A DNA stretch of 64,000 bases from Pectinatus sottacetonis (GCF_015732155.1 NZ_WIQK01000001.1:2304001-2368000); one strand, 5' to 3'. Numbered from the stretch's first letter, positions 26,562 to 35,566 are shown. Numbers and translations: made by a program. The notes: generated by a model not told the origin, from the sequence alone.

Positions 26562-27800
26562 ATGAGCAGAAAATTACAAGCCACAATAGTATTAATATTT
26601 ATGACGGCAGGGATGATATTGACAATAAATGAGGAAGGATTTATCCTAAATCTTATTCATAATGGTTTTTTAGCCGCCATGATCGGAGGATTGGCCGACT
26701 GGTTTGCAGTTACGGCAATTTTTAGAAAGCCATTGGGAATATCATGGCGTACGGCTGTTATACCTAAAAATCGTGAGCGCATAATGGATGAAATAATACA
26801 TTTTGTGGGTGAGGATTTGCTAAATACAGATAATATAATGAAGGATATAGAAAAATATGATTTAGCTAAAATGTTTTTAGATTACATGGACAAGAACGCT
26901 GGCAAATTAAAATTAAAGGAAACAGTACATCCTTTGATCATTAAAATAATACAGGAGATAAATATCGACAAAATAGCTACTCCTATAGCAAAGGTTATAG
27001 AGCAGGATAAACACGATGCTGTATATAAAGAAATTGCTATAAAATTATTATATAAAATTATCAATGGACCACAGTTTGACCTGATTATAGAATTATATAA
27101 TGTTTTTCTGCAGAAAATACTGGCAGATAAAAAAATTGAATTAATAATACAAGCGGTGCTTCATGATGTGAGAGAAGAATATAAGGAAGGATCAACATTC
27201 AGGGAAATGGCAATAAGTATGTTTGACCTGAACGATGAAAAGCTGGCAAAAAGTGTTAAGGAAAAGCTTTTGCTAAATGGAGAACAATTAAAGAACAGTA
27301 GCAATAAGCAGCGGATAAATTTGGAAAACTGGTGCAGATTATTTGTTGTAAATAATTTAGAACACAGCGATAAATACGACAGTATAATTAATGATATAGG
27401 TTATAAGCTGATAAAAACAGTGAATATCAGGCAAAAAATAGAAACTAATATAGATAAGTATAAGAGTACTGAGAATGTTTTAAAAATATTTATTGATATA
27501 AGTGATCTCGTCATAGACAGGCAGATAAACTGTCTGGCAGAAGATAAGGGTAGGCAAAAAAGACTTGACTGCTGGCTGAAAGAGAAATTGAATGTTATTG
27601 TGAAAAATAATATGCCGGTTTTATTGGAAATAGTGAAAGATAAATTAAATAGTTATTCTACGGAAAGTTTTGTAAAATTAGTCGAAGAACATGTTGATGA
27701 AGATTTGCAGATGATACGTATTAATGGTTCTTTGGTCGGTGGAATTGCAGGAATGGTATTGTACACTATATCATATATAGTAGAAAGGATTTGCAGTTGA
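26562..27800 (+). CDS. DUF445 family membrane-associated protein (copy 1)
   Basis: A 412-aa protein of the DUF445/YheB family. Function is unknown to me. N- and C-terminal hydrophobic segments (ATIVLIFMTAGMILTI; INGSLVGGIAGMVLYTISYI) bracket a long helical region. Signature GGLADWFAVTAIFRKPLGI sits near residue 45. It lies directly upstream of, and overlaps by 1 base, a second DUF445 gene with the same layout. The pair is probably a tandem duplication. Likely start ATG 26562 after TGAGGG. Confidence 0.85.
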   Translation: MSRKLQATIVLIFMTAGMILTINEEGFILNLIHNGFLAAMIGGLADWFAVTAIFRKPLGISWRTAVIPKNRERIMDEIIHFVGEDLLNTDNIMKDIEKYDLAKMFLDYMDKNAGKLKLKETVHPLIIKIIQEINIDKIATPIAKVIEQDKHDAVYKEIAIKLLYKIINGPQFDLIIELYNVFLQKILADKKIELIIQAVLHDVREEYKEGSTFREMAISMFDLNDEKLAKSVKEKLLLNGEQLKNSSNKQRINLENWCRLFVVNNLEHSDKYDSIINDIGYKLIKTVNIRQKIETNIDKYKSTENVLKIFIDISDLVIDRQINCLAEDKGRQKRLDCWLKEKLNVIVKNNMPVLLEIVKDKLNSYSTESFVKLVEEHVDEDLQMIRINGSLVGGIAGMVLYTISYIVERICS

Positions 27801-29065
27801 TGGAAAAACTTAATCGTGCTGATAAAACCTTGATTATTGCCGCATGCCTGTTTGTCATGGCTTTGGCTTTAAAAGTAAAATATGCTGATAATATTTTTTG
27901 CCAGGGTTTTTTGTTTTGTATCGAAGCGGCATTGGTTGGCGGAATTGCTGACTGGTTTGCAGTTACGGCACTTTTTAAGAAACCATTGGGGATCCCCTGG
28001 CATACAGCTATACTGCCTCGACGAAAAGAAGCCTTTGCAGAAGCTACTGTAAGACTAGTGCAGAGGCAATTCTTTTCAAGGAAAAATATTTTCCTGCGAT
28101 TAAAATCATTTAATATAATCGATAAAATTATTACTTGTCTGGATAATGATAAACTCAAGAAAACTATGGCTGGACAACTTATAAAAATATTACAAAAAAG
28201 ATTGTATGAACTTGATTTGACAGGTCTTTCGGAGCAATATGCATCAATATGGGAAAAAAATGCTGGCACTGAAGTTAGTGCTGTCCTGCGGAAAAGTTTA
28301 ACTGATTGTTTGAGAAATGAAGAATATCAACAAAGATTTCTGGGGAAAATAATGCAGGCTGCCCGTGATAAATTAAAGGATAAGGATACGGTAAAATATA
28401 TAAAAAATATATTGCAACAGCTACAACAGGAAAAAATGAGTTCAGGCATGTCATCATTTTTACTATCGCTGGGAAACATGTTTGATGTTATAAATAATGA
28501 GGAATGTGCGCAGCTTATTCAGCAAAAGATATTAAGTTTAATTGAACAGATTAGTGATAGTACAAGTGATATTAATAAAGATATCCGGCATATTATAAAT
28601 AATACGGTGGGAAATTTGCTGCAACAGGATATCTGGGAAAAAAATGTAACCCAGTTGGAAAAAGAAATTCTGTCTCGGGAGATTTTAACGAAACTTATAT
28701 TTGATTGGGGTACAGAGTTAAAACAAGAATGTTTGGCAGGAAAAGATAATCAATTAAAAGACAGTATAGAGAATTTTATAGTAGAACAATTTGATCGTTG
28801 TCTGTATATTATGCGTAATAACAGCACTATAAAAAACATAGTAAATAAATTCATTAGTGATATTGCAGGCCGTTCAGCTTTACAGGCTCAAAGCATGGTT
28901 GGTGATATCATCCGTAGTACCTTGAAGGGTATGAATGATACTCAGCTGAACAATATGGTTTATACAAAAATAGAAACGGATTTAGTATGGATAAGAATGA
29001 ATGGATCAATTGTAGGCAGCAGCATCGGTTTAGTGATTTTTCTTTTCATGCAGATAATAAAATAA
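27800..29065 (+). CDS. DUF445 family membrane-associated protein (copy 2)
   Basis: A 421-aa paralogue of the preceding gene. It carries the same signature, GGIADWFAVTALFKKPLGIP, and ends in the same hydrophobic turn (MNGSIVGSSIGLVIFLFMQI). The middle part is glutamine-, lysine- and isoleucine-rich and mainly helical, and differs strongly from copy 1. ATG 27800 overlaps the stop of copy 1 (TGATG) and follows AAAGGAT; the longer frame from TTG 27791 is less likely. Translational coupling and shared domain layout suggest the two proteins may work together. Confidence 0.83.
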   Translation: MEKLNRADKTLIIAACLFVMALALKVKYADNIFCQGFLFCIEAALVGGIADWFAVTALFKKPLGIPWHTAILPRRKEAFAEATVRLVQRQFFSRKNIFLRLKSFNIIDKIITCLDNDKLKKTMAGQLIKILQKRLYELDLTGLSEQYASIWEKNAGTEVSAVLRKSLTDCLRNEEYQQRFLGKIMQAARDKLKDKDTVKYIKNILQQLQQEKMSSGMSSFLLSLGNMFDVINNEECAQLIQQKILSLIEQISDSTSDINKDIRHIINNTVGNLLQQDIWEKNVTQLEKEILSREILTKLIFDWGTELKQECLAGKDNQLKDSIENFIVEQFDRCLYIMRNNSTIKNIVNKFISDIAGRSALQAQSMVGDIIRSTLKGMNDTQLNNMVYTKIETDLVWIRMNGSIVGSSIGLVIFLFMQIIK

Positions 29066-29160
29066 ACAAAATATTATTTATACGTGTAATTACATACAAA
29101 TAATATTTTTTTTGCTATACTGTATTATATTATTGATATTATACATGAGGAGGCTCTTTT

Positions 29161-30360
29161 ATGGGAAAAGCAATGATCATTGGCTGTGGTGGTGTAGCTG
29201 GAGTAGCTATACATAAATGTTGTCAGAACAGCACAGTTTTTAGTGATATCATGATTGCCAGCCGGACAAAAAGCAAATGTGATGCATTGAAGCAAAAGTT
29301 AGCTGGTGGAAAAACTAAAATAAGTACAGCACAGGTAGATGCTGACTCAACTGAACAGTTGGTAAATTTAATAAAAGAATACAAACCTGAAGTGGTATTG
29401 AATCTGGCTCTTCCCTATCAGGATTTATCTATAATGGATGCGTGTCTTGCAACTAAGACACACTATGTTGATACAGCAAATTATGAACCACCAGAAACGG
29501 CTAAATTTGAGTATAAATGGCAATGGGCTTATCGTGATAAGTTTAACAATGCTGGCATAACAGCATTGTTGGGAAGCGGCTTTGATCCTGGAGTGACAGG
29601 GGTATTCAGTGCATATGCATTAAAACATCAGTTCGATGAAATTAATTATATTGATATTCTTGATTGTAATGGCGGCGATCATGGGTATCCTTTTGCTACG
29701 AATTTCAATCCAGAAATAAATATTCGTGAAGTAACTGCTGAGGGAAGTTACTGGCAGGACGGTAGATGGATAATAACTAAACCCATGGAAATAAAAAGAG
29801 AATATGATTTTGAAGCGGTGGGGAAAAAAGATATGTATTTGCTCCATCACGAAGAACTTGAATCATTAGGTCTTAATATAAAAGGGATCAAACGTATTCG
29901 CTTTTTCATGACATTTGGAGAAAGTTATCTCACACATTTAAAATGTCTGCAGAATGTGGGGATGACTTCTATTGAACCTATTGATTTTGCAGGGAAAAAA
30001 ATAATACCGCTGCAGTTTTTGAAGGCCGTATTGCCTGATCCGGCAAGTTTGGGACCACGCACTAAAGGGAAGACCAATATTGGCTGCATATTTACTGGGA
30101 AAAAAGACGGCAGAGAAAAACATTATTATTTATATAATATCTGTGATCATCAGGAATGTTATAAAGAAGTTGGTTCACAGGCTGTTTCTTATACTACCGG
30201 GGTACCGGCTATGATAGGAACTATGTTGGTCATGGATGGAAGATGGCAAAAACCGGGGGTTTATAACGTGGAAGAATTTGATCCCGATCCGTTTATGGAA
30301 GCACTTAATAAATGGGGGTTGCCATGGAAGGAAAAATTTGATCCTGTACTGGTTGATTAG
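29161..30360 (+). CDS. Carboxynorspermidine dehydrogenase (saccharopine dehydrogenase family)
   Basis: A 399-aa NADPH enzyme. In the alternative polyamine route it condenses aspartate semialdehyde with a diamine (putrescine or diaminopropane) to carboxyspermidine or carboxynorspermidine. The N-terminal MIIGCGGVAGVAIHKC is the nucleotide fold. LDCNGGDHGYPFATNFNPE and GSGFDPGVTGVFSAYAL are typical of this branch rather than of lysine saccharopine enzymes. The decarboxylase that completes the route is the next gene, 140 bp downstream, which supports the call. Start ATG has GGAGG. Confidence 0.88.
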   Translation: MGKAMIIGCGGVAGVAIHKCCQNSTVFSDIMIASRTKSKCDALKQKLAGGKTKISTAQVDADSTEQLVNLIKEYKPEVVLNLALPYQDLSIMDACLATKTHYVDTANYEPPETAKFEYKWQWAYRDKFNNAGITALLGSGFDPGVTGVFSAYALKHQFDEINYIDILDCNGGDHGYPFATNFNPEINIREVTAEGSYWQDGRWIITKPMEIKREYDFEAVGKKDMYLLHHEELESLGLNIKGIKRIRFFMTFGESYLTHLKCLQNVGMTSIEPIDFAGKKIIPLQFLKAVLPDPASLGPRTKGKTNIGCIFTGKKDGREKHYYLYNICDHQECYKEVGSQAVSYTTGVPAMIGTMLVMDGRWQKPGVYNVEEFDPDPFMEALNKWGLPWKEKFDPVLVD

Positions 30361-30500
30361 AAAACTTGTGGCAGGCAAGAAAATAATGGAGCGCCGATTA
30401 TAGTATCAGCAATGAGTTTGGAGCTTATCTACTATCAGATAAGTGATGTATGACAGACACCCCATTTTTACTAAACATGTATTGGGAAGGAGAGATATTA

Positions 30501-31640
30501 GTGCATAAAGTATTAGATGTAATAGACAAGCTGCCTTCACCATGTTATATAATATATGAGGAATTGTTGGAAAAGAATTTAAAAATATTAGCAGATATTC
30601 AAAAAAAAACTGGCTGTAAGATATTATTGGCCCAAAAAGCTTTTTCCATGTTTTATTTTTATCCACTTATCGATAAATATTTATCTGGAGCAACGGCAAG
30701 TGGCCTATATGAAGCAAAACTGGCAAATGAATATTTAACAGGAGAAAACCATATATTCTCGCCTGCTTTTTCCGATAGAAGTTTCAATGAAATTACATCT
30801 ATATGCAAGCATATTGTATTTAATTCCTTTGGACAGTGGAAAAAGTTTAAAGATGTAGCTTTGGCAAATAATTGTGAGTGTGGATTACGTATTAATCCTG
30901 AATTTTCTACGCAAGATCATTCGATATATGATCCTTGTGCCGAAGACTCAAGATTGGGAATTACGCTGGAACATTTTGCTGGTGAGGATTTATCTGGTAT
31001 AACAGGTATCCATTTTCACACTCTTTGTGAACAAGGTGCCGAAGATTTGGCAAAAACGCTAAAGGTAGTTGAAGATAAATTTGGCAGATATTTATATAAT
31101 ATGAAATGGATTAATTTGGGCGGTGGACATTTAATTACTAAGCAAGGCTATGATATATCTCTGCTCATAAAGCTGATAAAACATTTACAGCAGGAATATA
31201 ACATGGAAGTTTATTTGGAACCGGGAGAAGCAGTGGCACTGAATACGGGGTTTTTAAGTGCGTCTGTTTTAGCAATGGTCAATAACAAAAAAAAGATTGC
31301 TATTTTAGATGCTTCGGCAGCATGTCATATGCCCGATGTAATAGAAATGCCATATAGACCGGATGTTATAAATGGATATGAGCCTAAGGTGAAACCATAT
31401 GATTATCTATTGGGAGGGGCAACCTGTCTTGCCGGTGATGTCATAGGAGAATATTCCTTTACCAGACAATTAGCAGTAGGTGATAAAATAGTTTTTTGTG
31501 ATATGGCGATTTATTCAATGGTAAAAAATAACACCTTTAATGGAATGCCACTTCCTGCAATAGCTGCTGTGCATAAAGATGGGACGATAAAAATAGTGAA
31601 GAGTTTTAACTATGATGATTTTAAAATGCGGCTTTCATAA
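30501..31640 (+). CDS. nspC: Carboxynorspermidine decarboxylase
   Basis: A 379-aa PLP enzyme of the alanine-racemase fold that decarboxylates carboxyspermidine or carboxynorspermidine to the triamine. LAQKAFSMFYFYPLI holds the Schiff-base lysine near residue 38. SGATASGLYEAKLANEY and GIHFHTLCEQGAEDL follow, and EPGEAVALNTGFLSASVL near 235 is an active-site strand. GTG 30501 has AAGGAG with 8 bases spacing and gives the family's usual length; the frame from 30450 adds 17 codons without a ribosome site. Polyamines such as spermidine are wall components in some Negativicutes, which fits by inference. Confidence 0.9.
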   Translation: MHKVLDVIDKLPSPCYIIYEELLEKNLKILADIQKKTGCKILLAQKAFSMFYFYPLIDKYLSGATASGLYEAKLANEYLTGENHIFSPAFSDRSFNEITSICKHIVFNSFGQWKKFKDVALANNCECGLRINPEFSTQDHSIYDPCAEDSRLGITLEHFAGEDLSGITGIHFHTLCEQGAEDLAKTLKVVEDKFGRYLYNMKWINLGGGHLITKQGYDISLLIKLIKHLQQEYNMEVYLEPGEAVALNTGFLSASVLAMVNNKKKIAILDASAACHMPDVIEMPYRPDVINGYEPKVKPYDYLLGGATCLAGDVIGEYSFTRQLAVGDKIVFCDMAIYSMVKNNTFNGMPLPAIAAVHKDGTIKIVKSFNYDDFKMRLS

Positions 31641-32412
31641 AAATACAAAGAATTATCATTACTTTATTATAATGATAATTCTTTGTATAGTTGTTTTATA
31701 TAAAAATAATAGTGTGTCTGCTGAAGTAAAATTGCCGAAGATTGAGCTGCCAAATATAGAGGTACCGGCTGTTCCTCAGGTACCCCAGCCTAAAATGCCT
31801 GAAATAAAGGGAATTGATACTGAAAAAATTGATCGGGAAATACAGGGTCATGCTGTTCAGCAGGAAAAAAATACTCATGGAAATGATAAAGCAGCAGCTG
31901 ATAAGCAAAAGTCCGGTTATGATAAAATACGGGATAATAAATATATTAAGCATGATTCCCCAACACAAAAAAACGTAGCTAATAACAAAAAACAGGCTGA
32001 ACCAGTAATGGCGAGCAATGAGAATAATAATGCGGCAGAAAAAAAGAAAGTAAAAATAGCGGCTAGTGAATTGTTAAAGACGTCTTTTGTTCCGGTCATG
32101 GCTTATATATTTAGTAAAACAGTTTTTGTTTCTATAGTAATATGGATGCTGATTTTACTTAAATGGAGAAAACTGTCTATAGCAATAGAAGCATTTACCT
32201 TTTTTTTATTAAATATCATAGTGGGATGTATTTATTTTCGGTTTTCTGCAGGGGCGGAAAAGGGAACATGGCAGTTCGCTGGGAAAATTTTGGCAGGTCG
32301 TGATATCTGGCTTGTGATGGGAACTTTCTCACTTTGTTTATTACTGATGGCAGCAGTAATAAGTTTTATTGTTGCCTTATGGCAACAAAATAGAACTGAA
32401 AGGAAGTTTTAA
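31612..32412 (+). CDS. Membrane protein of unknown function, proline-rich
   Basis: A 266-aa protein that I do not recognise. The N-terminal hydrophobic segment FIIMIILCIVVLYKNNSVSA looks like a signal peptide or anchor. A periodic segment follows (LPKIELPNIEVPAVPQVPQP), then a lysine/asparagine-rich low-complexity region to about residue 150. Three membrane helices fill the C-terminal 110 residues. The longest frame starts 29 bases inside nspC, suggesting coupling. An alternative start, ATG 31672, lacks a ribosome site. A perfect 19-bp inverted repeat lies in this region. Confidence 0.6.
   Translation: MMILKCGFHKNTKNYHYFIIMIILCIVVLYKNNSVSAEVKLPKIELPNIEVPAVPQVPQPKMPEIKGIDTEKIDREIQGHAVQQEKNTHGNDKAAADKQKSGYDKIRDNKYIKHDSPTQKNVANNKKQAEPVMASNENNNAAEKKKVKIAASELLKTSFVPVMAYIFSKTVFVSIVIWMLILLKWRKLSIAIEAFTFFLLNIIVGCIYFRFSAGAEKGTWQFAGKILAGRDIWLVMGTFSLCLLLMAAVISFIVALWQQNRTERKF
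31643..31688. repeat. Perfect 19-bp inverted repeat just after nspC
   Basis: Arms 31643-31661 and 31670-31688 are exact complements around an 8-base loop. The first arm begins 3 bases after the nspC stop and the whole lies inside the downstream membrane-protein frame. There is no clean T-run, so it may slow transcription, protect the nspC mRNA end, or hide the downstream start. Confidence 0.75.
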
Positions 32413-32413
32413 T

Positions 32414-32722
32414 ATGAACAAGATCCCCAAAAATTTATCAGATAAAGATATGTTTAAAGAATATAAGGAAGAAAAGAAAAACAGATCGTTATTTGACATA
32501 GCTAATGAATTCGATAAGCATATGAGTCGTGAAAATAAAAACAATGTTCAACAAGATCAAGGTTATATAAACAAAGAACTTGCTGACAGGCTGGAAAAAG
32601 AATTATTGAAATTAAAACTTGACTTATATAAAGAAGATATCGTTGACTATAAAATAAAAGTTCACAGAGAGGGTAAAAATATAATTCTAACTCCTGTGGT
32701 GAAATCAAAATATAAGTCATAA
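32414..32722 (+). CDS. Small protein of unknown function (102 aa)
   Basis: A 102-aa, highly charged, mostly helical protein: DMFKEYKEEKKNRSLFDIAN near the start and ELADRLEKELLKLKLDLYK in the middle, then a beta-like end with YKIKVHREGKNIILTPVVKS. No known domain is recognised. ATG 32414 has AAGGAAG 8 bases upstream and overlaps the stop of the membrane-protein gene (TAATATG, 2-base spacing). The frame could be read from 32369, but that part lies in the upstream gene. Probably the last gene of the polyamine operon. Confidence 0.75.
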   Translation: MNKIPKNLSDKDMFKEYKEEKKNRSLFDIANEFDKHMSRENKNNVQQDQGYINKELADRLEKELLKLKLDLYKEDIVDYKIKVHREGKNIILTPVVKSKYKS

Positions 32723-32736
32723 AAATAACATTAGTA

Positions 32737-32883
32737 TCAGGCAGATTTTATCTTATGCCAGGGACGGACTATATACTTGTTTTTCTTTAAACACGGTTTA
32801 ATACAGGCTTCAATAGCAGTGTAACGTGCTAAGACTCTGAGATCCTTTGCTTTTATGATACAACTGTAGCCTAAATGTTTCAT
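32737..32883 (-). CDS. 48-aa basic protein divergent from an S24 repressor (unrecorded small gene)
   Basis: An uncatalogued short frame. ATG at 32883 (minus strand) is preceded by TGGAGG with an ideal gap, and upstream lies a promoter, TTGCAA (32975-32980), 17 bp, TATTAT (32952-32957 on the plus strand reads ATAATA). The product (MKHLGYSCIIKAKDLRVLAR at the N-terminus, then a KPCLKKNKYIVRPWHK end) is basic with three cysteines (8, 27 and 31). It matches no family I recognise. It lies divergently from the repressor gene at 33075, so both may be controlled from the shared 190-bp region. The ribosome site and promoter together support it. Confidence 0.65.
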   Translation of the reverse strand: MKHLGYSCIIKAKDLRVLARYTAIEACIKPCLKKNKYIVRPWHKIKSA

Positions 32884-32951
32884 TTTATTTACCTCCAGAA
32901 AAATAAATTTAGCTTTCTTAAAAAATAAATTCGGTTTTCTTTATAAAGATA

Positions 32952-33050
32952 ATAATACAATACCATATAAAATTTTGCAAGTCGTTTTTCAACTTTATGA
33001 ATTTTTACATGGGGATTTTAGTTGATTTTTCCGAACGAATTAAGTATACT
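32952..33050. promoter_or_regulatory. Back-to-back promoters of the 48-aa gene and S24 repressor
   Basis: Minus strand: TTGCAA, 17 bp, TATTAT. Plus strand: TTGATT (33022-33027), 17 bp, TATACT (33045-33050). The plus spacer holds CCGAACGAATT. A dyad, AAGTCG-N5-CAACTT (32979-32995), borders the minus -35. These are the natural places for the S24 repressor to bind, but no operator is proven. Confidence 0.55.
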
Positions 33051-33074
33051 AAATAAAAACTGGAGGTTTAAGTT

Positions 33075-33689
33075 ATGACTGATTTTGCTAAAAAGTTACG
33101 AGAATATATGACAGAATCTGGAATGAATCAAACTAAACTGGCCAGATTGACAGGTATAAATAAATCTTCGATATGCGAATATTTATCTGGAAATTATGAG
33201 CCAAAACAAAAAAATGTCTTAAAAATAGCTGCTGTGTTAAATATTCCGCCAGATTATTTTTGGGGGATGAGTATTCCAGAAAAAAAAGGGAAAAAAAATG
33301 AGAATGAAATAAAGAAAGTTCCTCTAATTGGTAATATTGCTGCTGGGAAACCTATTCTTGCAGTGCAGGATTTTGAGGAATATATTCCCTGTGAGAAATC
33401 TATAAGAGCTGATTTTTGTCTACGTGTTTCTGGTGATAGTATGATAAATGCCAGAATATATGATGGCGATATCGTATTTATTCATGAACAGGCAGATGTA
33501 AATGACGGAGAAATTGCTGCGGTATTAGTTGATGATAGTGCCACGTTAAAACGTGTTTATAAGTATGGAAATATGGTGCAGCTGCGCGCAGAAAATCCTA
33601 AATATAAACCTATGGAGTTTAATAGAAATAACTGTAATGACATTCGTATCTTAGGTAAAGCTGTTGCTTTATTGGGAAATGTTTTTTAG
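33075..33689 (+). CDS. LexA/CI-like self-cleaving transcriptional repressor (XRE + S24)
   Basis: A 204-aa repressor. Residues 1-65 form an XRE helix-turn-helix (MNQTKLARLTGINKSSICEY). Residues 90-204 are an S24 peptidase domain with the predicted Ala-Gly cleavage site in NIAAGKPI, the serine of SGDSM near 128, and the lysine of ATLKRVYKY near 165. Such proteins cut themselves when RecA is activated by DNA damage and then release their operator. It is not LexA itself by length and layout. It sits divergent from a 48-aa gene. Start ATG follows TGGAGG. The phage-type origin is inferred; no other phage genes are near. Confidence 0.88.
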   Translation: MTDFAKKLREYMTESGMNQTKLARLTGINKSSICEYLSGNYEPKQKNVLKIAAVLNIPPDYFWGMSIPEKKGKKNENEIKKVPLIGNIAAGKPILAVQDFEEYIPCEKSIRADFCLRVSGDSMINARIYDGDIVFIHEQADVNDGEIAAVLVDDSATLKRVYKYGNMVQLRAENPKYKPMEFNRNNCNDIRILGKAVALLGNVF

Positions 33690-33707
33690 GGAAAAGAGGA
33701 AAATAGT

Positions 33708-34052
33708 TTGTCTGAAAATAAGGTTAAAACAGGGAACAAAATGTTTAAGCAGGCTGTAAATGCCTGTATTTGTAATGCAAAGGCAGCATTAAATGCCAGC
33801 AGGAATAATGATAATAAGAGTAATTCTGCGGCATTGGCATATTTGTGTCAGGCCCATAGCTGTGTAAAGCAAATTCAATTATTTTCAGTTATTGAAGGAA
33901 CCGTCAAATATGATAAGTTTTATGATGCCTTTATAGATTTTAATAATGTTTTTATTAGGATGGCAGCAAATAAAATAACATCGGATATTCTGGAAAAATA
34001 TAATGTGTTGCTTCAAGAATATGATAAATTGACTTTTGTGGAAAATGTATAA
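33708..34052 (+). CDS. Small helical protein of unknown function (114 aa)
   Basis: A 114-aa protein not recognised. The sequence is largely helical, with SAALAYLCQAHSCVKQI in the middle and a hydrophobic/aromatic end, YDKFYDAFIDFNNVFIRM. Two CxC or CxxC-like spacings (ACICNAK; CQAHSC) are visible but do not make a known metal site. It starts at TTG 33708 with AGAGG 8 bases upstream, 19 bases after the repressor stop, so it is probably co-transcribed and may be damage-inducible. A start at ATG 33741 is possible but poorly placed. Confidence 0.68.
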   Translation: MSENKVKTGNKMFKQAVNACICNAKAALNASRNNDNKSNSAALAYLCQAHSCVKQIQLFSVIEGTVKYDKFYDAFIDFNNVFIRMAANKITSDILEKYNVLLQEYDKLTFVENV

Positions 34053-34341
34053 TGTTGTTGTTATTTAGTCAGCAAACTCGTGTAACTATAAATATTTTTT
34101 ATGAATATAAAGACTGCTGTATGTAATATTTTCATTCATAATATACTGTATCCCGTCTATATTACCTGTGTATTATTTTGTAGTTGGTGGCACGGATGTG
34201 TTTTATGAGGTTAATGTTTCATGCGGTGGTCTCTTTTTTATTACAGTATGGAAGTTGACTATTGGTAAATATATTATTTGAGAAATATAAAATTTTTGAG
34301 TATAATATTATATAAAGCTATTTTAGAAATGGGGGTATTCT

Positions 34342-35556
34342 ATGCATAGATGCCCATATTGTGGAAAATTAATTGAAGAAGATGACGAATACTGTCGATT
34401 TTGTGGACAGCCATTGGTTCTCCAAAAATTTATCTGCCCTATTTGTGGTGAATTATTGTATACATCCATGCAGACTTGTCCGGGATGTGGGCATAAATTA
34501 AAAGAATTAATGCTTATAGACAGGATGTACGAAAAAAATAGTATATTTTCTTTTATAAAAAAAAGAAGAAATATTTTACTTATTTTTTTCTTTTTGCTGA
34601 CATGTGCTATAGGTTTATATATATATTCCAGTTATAAAAATACATATATTTATACAGCTAATGCGGCTAAGTGCATTAAGGAATTGAATTATCAGAATGA
34701 ATCATTGGCTAATGCATTTTCTACGAAAAATCTTACTAAAAATGATAAACAGGTATTATATAAAAAAATTGTTTCTACTAGAAAAAAAATTATGGACATA
34801 AATGAAGAATTTTCTAAATTACATACACCAAAACAATATAGTGCGGCTACTGATAAAATGAAAAAAATATTAACTGATGAGATTAGTTTACTGGATCATA
34901 TGGAAGAAGTTATAAAGGAGCCGCTTCGGCAAAGGGGAATACAGGATCTTGCTGAAATAAGGGAAAATACTGCTGACATAAAAAAAACAGCTTCGCAGCT
35001 GAGTTTTACTGGCAAGAAAGTAATTTTAGGGACTGATTTTACGGCTATTCCAGATAACTTGGCAGTATGGATAAATAACTTGGTATATGAATATGAAGAA
35101 AAAACCAAGAACTTAAGTGACAGGACAAGATTTTTTCAGAAAATGGATAAATATATACGACAATATGAAATAACAAAGGACAGTCTGCCTGATATATTGA
35201 ATAATCTGCGTAAAGGCGGGTATACTTGGTCAGAGTATTTTAGCGAACTTGATAATGCAGCCCTGGAAAGAAAAAATATATATGACAGCGTGGCTGGTAT
35301 AAATGCTGTTGTAAGTGATGATAAGGCATTGCTCCAAAGCTTTGTTGCGGTATTAAATGATTCACGCAGGTATGTGGAGTTGGTTAGGATGGCAGCATTA
35401 ATGGAATTTGAGAGTAACAGCTATCAACAGGCTGAAACATACTATGGTAAGGCAGAAGCTATGCATCAAAGGGAAATAAGTTCTTATAAATATTTTTTAA
35501 AAAAATATAATACGGCTAAGAATAAATTAAGTAAATTAAGGATGACATTAGAATAG
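34342..35556 (+). CDS. Zinc-ribbon membrane protein with extracytoplasmic helical domain
   Basis: A 404-aa protein. Two zinc ribbons lie in the first 55 residues: CPYCGK with CRFCGQ, then CPICGE with CPGCGH. A lysine-rich stretch and one membrane helix follow (ILLIFFFLLTCAIGLYIY, residues 77-97). The remaining 300 residues are helical and rich in Lys, Asp, Tyr and Asn, with a probable coiled coil. Topology predicts zinc ribbons inside and the long part outside. Ribbons in such proteins often bind partners. Start ATG follows GGGG. TetR regulator follows after 10 bases. Confidence 0.8.
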   Translation: MHRCPYCGKLIEEDDEYCRFCGQPLVLQKFICPICGELLYTSMQTCPGCGHKLKELMLIDRMYEKNSIFSFIKKRRNILLIFFFLLTCAIGLYIYSSYKNTYIYTANAAKCIKELNYQNESLANAFSTKNLTKNDKQVLYKKIVSTRKKIMDINEEFSKLHTPKQYSAATDKMKKILTDEISLLDHMEEVIKEPLRQRGIQDLAEIRENTADIKKTASQLSFTGKKVILGTDFTAIPDNLAVWINNLVYEYEEKTKNLSDRTRFFQKMDKYIRQYEITKDSLPDILNNLRKGGYTWSEYFSELDNAALERKNIYDSVAGINAVVSDDKALLQSFVAVLNDSRRYVELVRMAALMEFESNSYQQAETYYGKAEAMHQREISSYKYFLKKYNTAKNKLSKLRMTLE

Positions 35557-35566
35557 GGGCAGAAAA

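Noticed and set aside
34053-34341. Possible small gene before the zinc-ribbon gene
   Set aside because: No frame longer than about 30 codons with a ribosome site; AT-rich intergenic DNA only.
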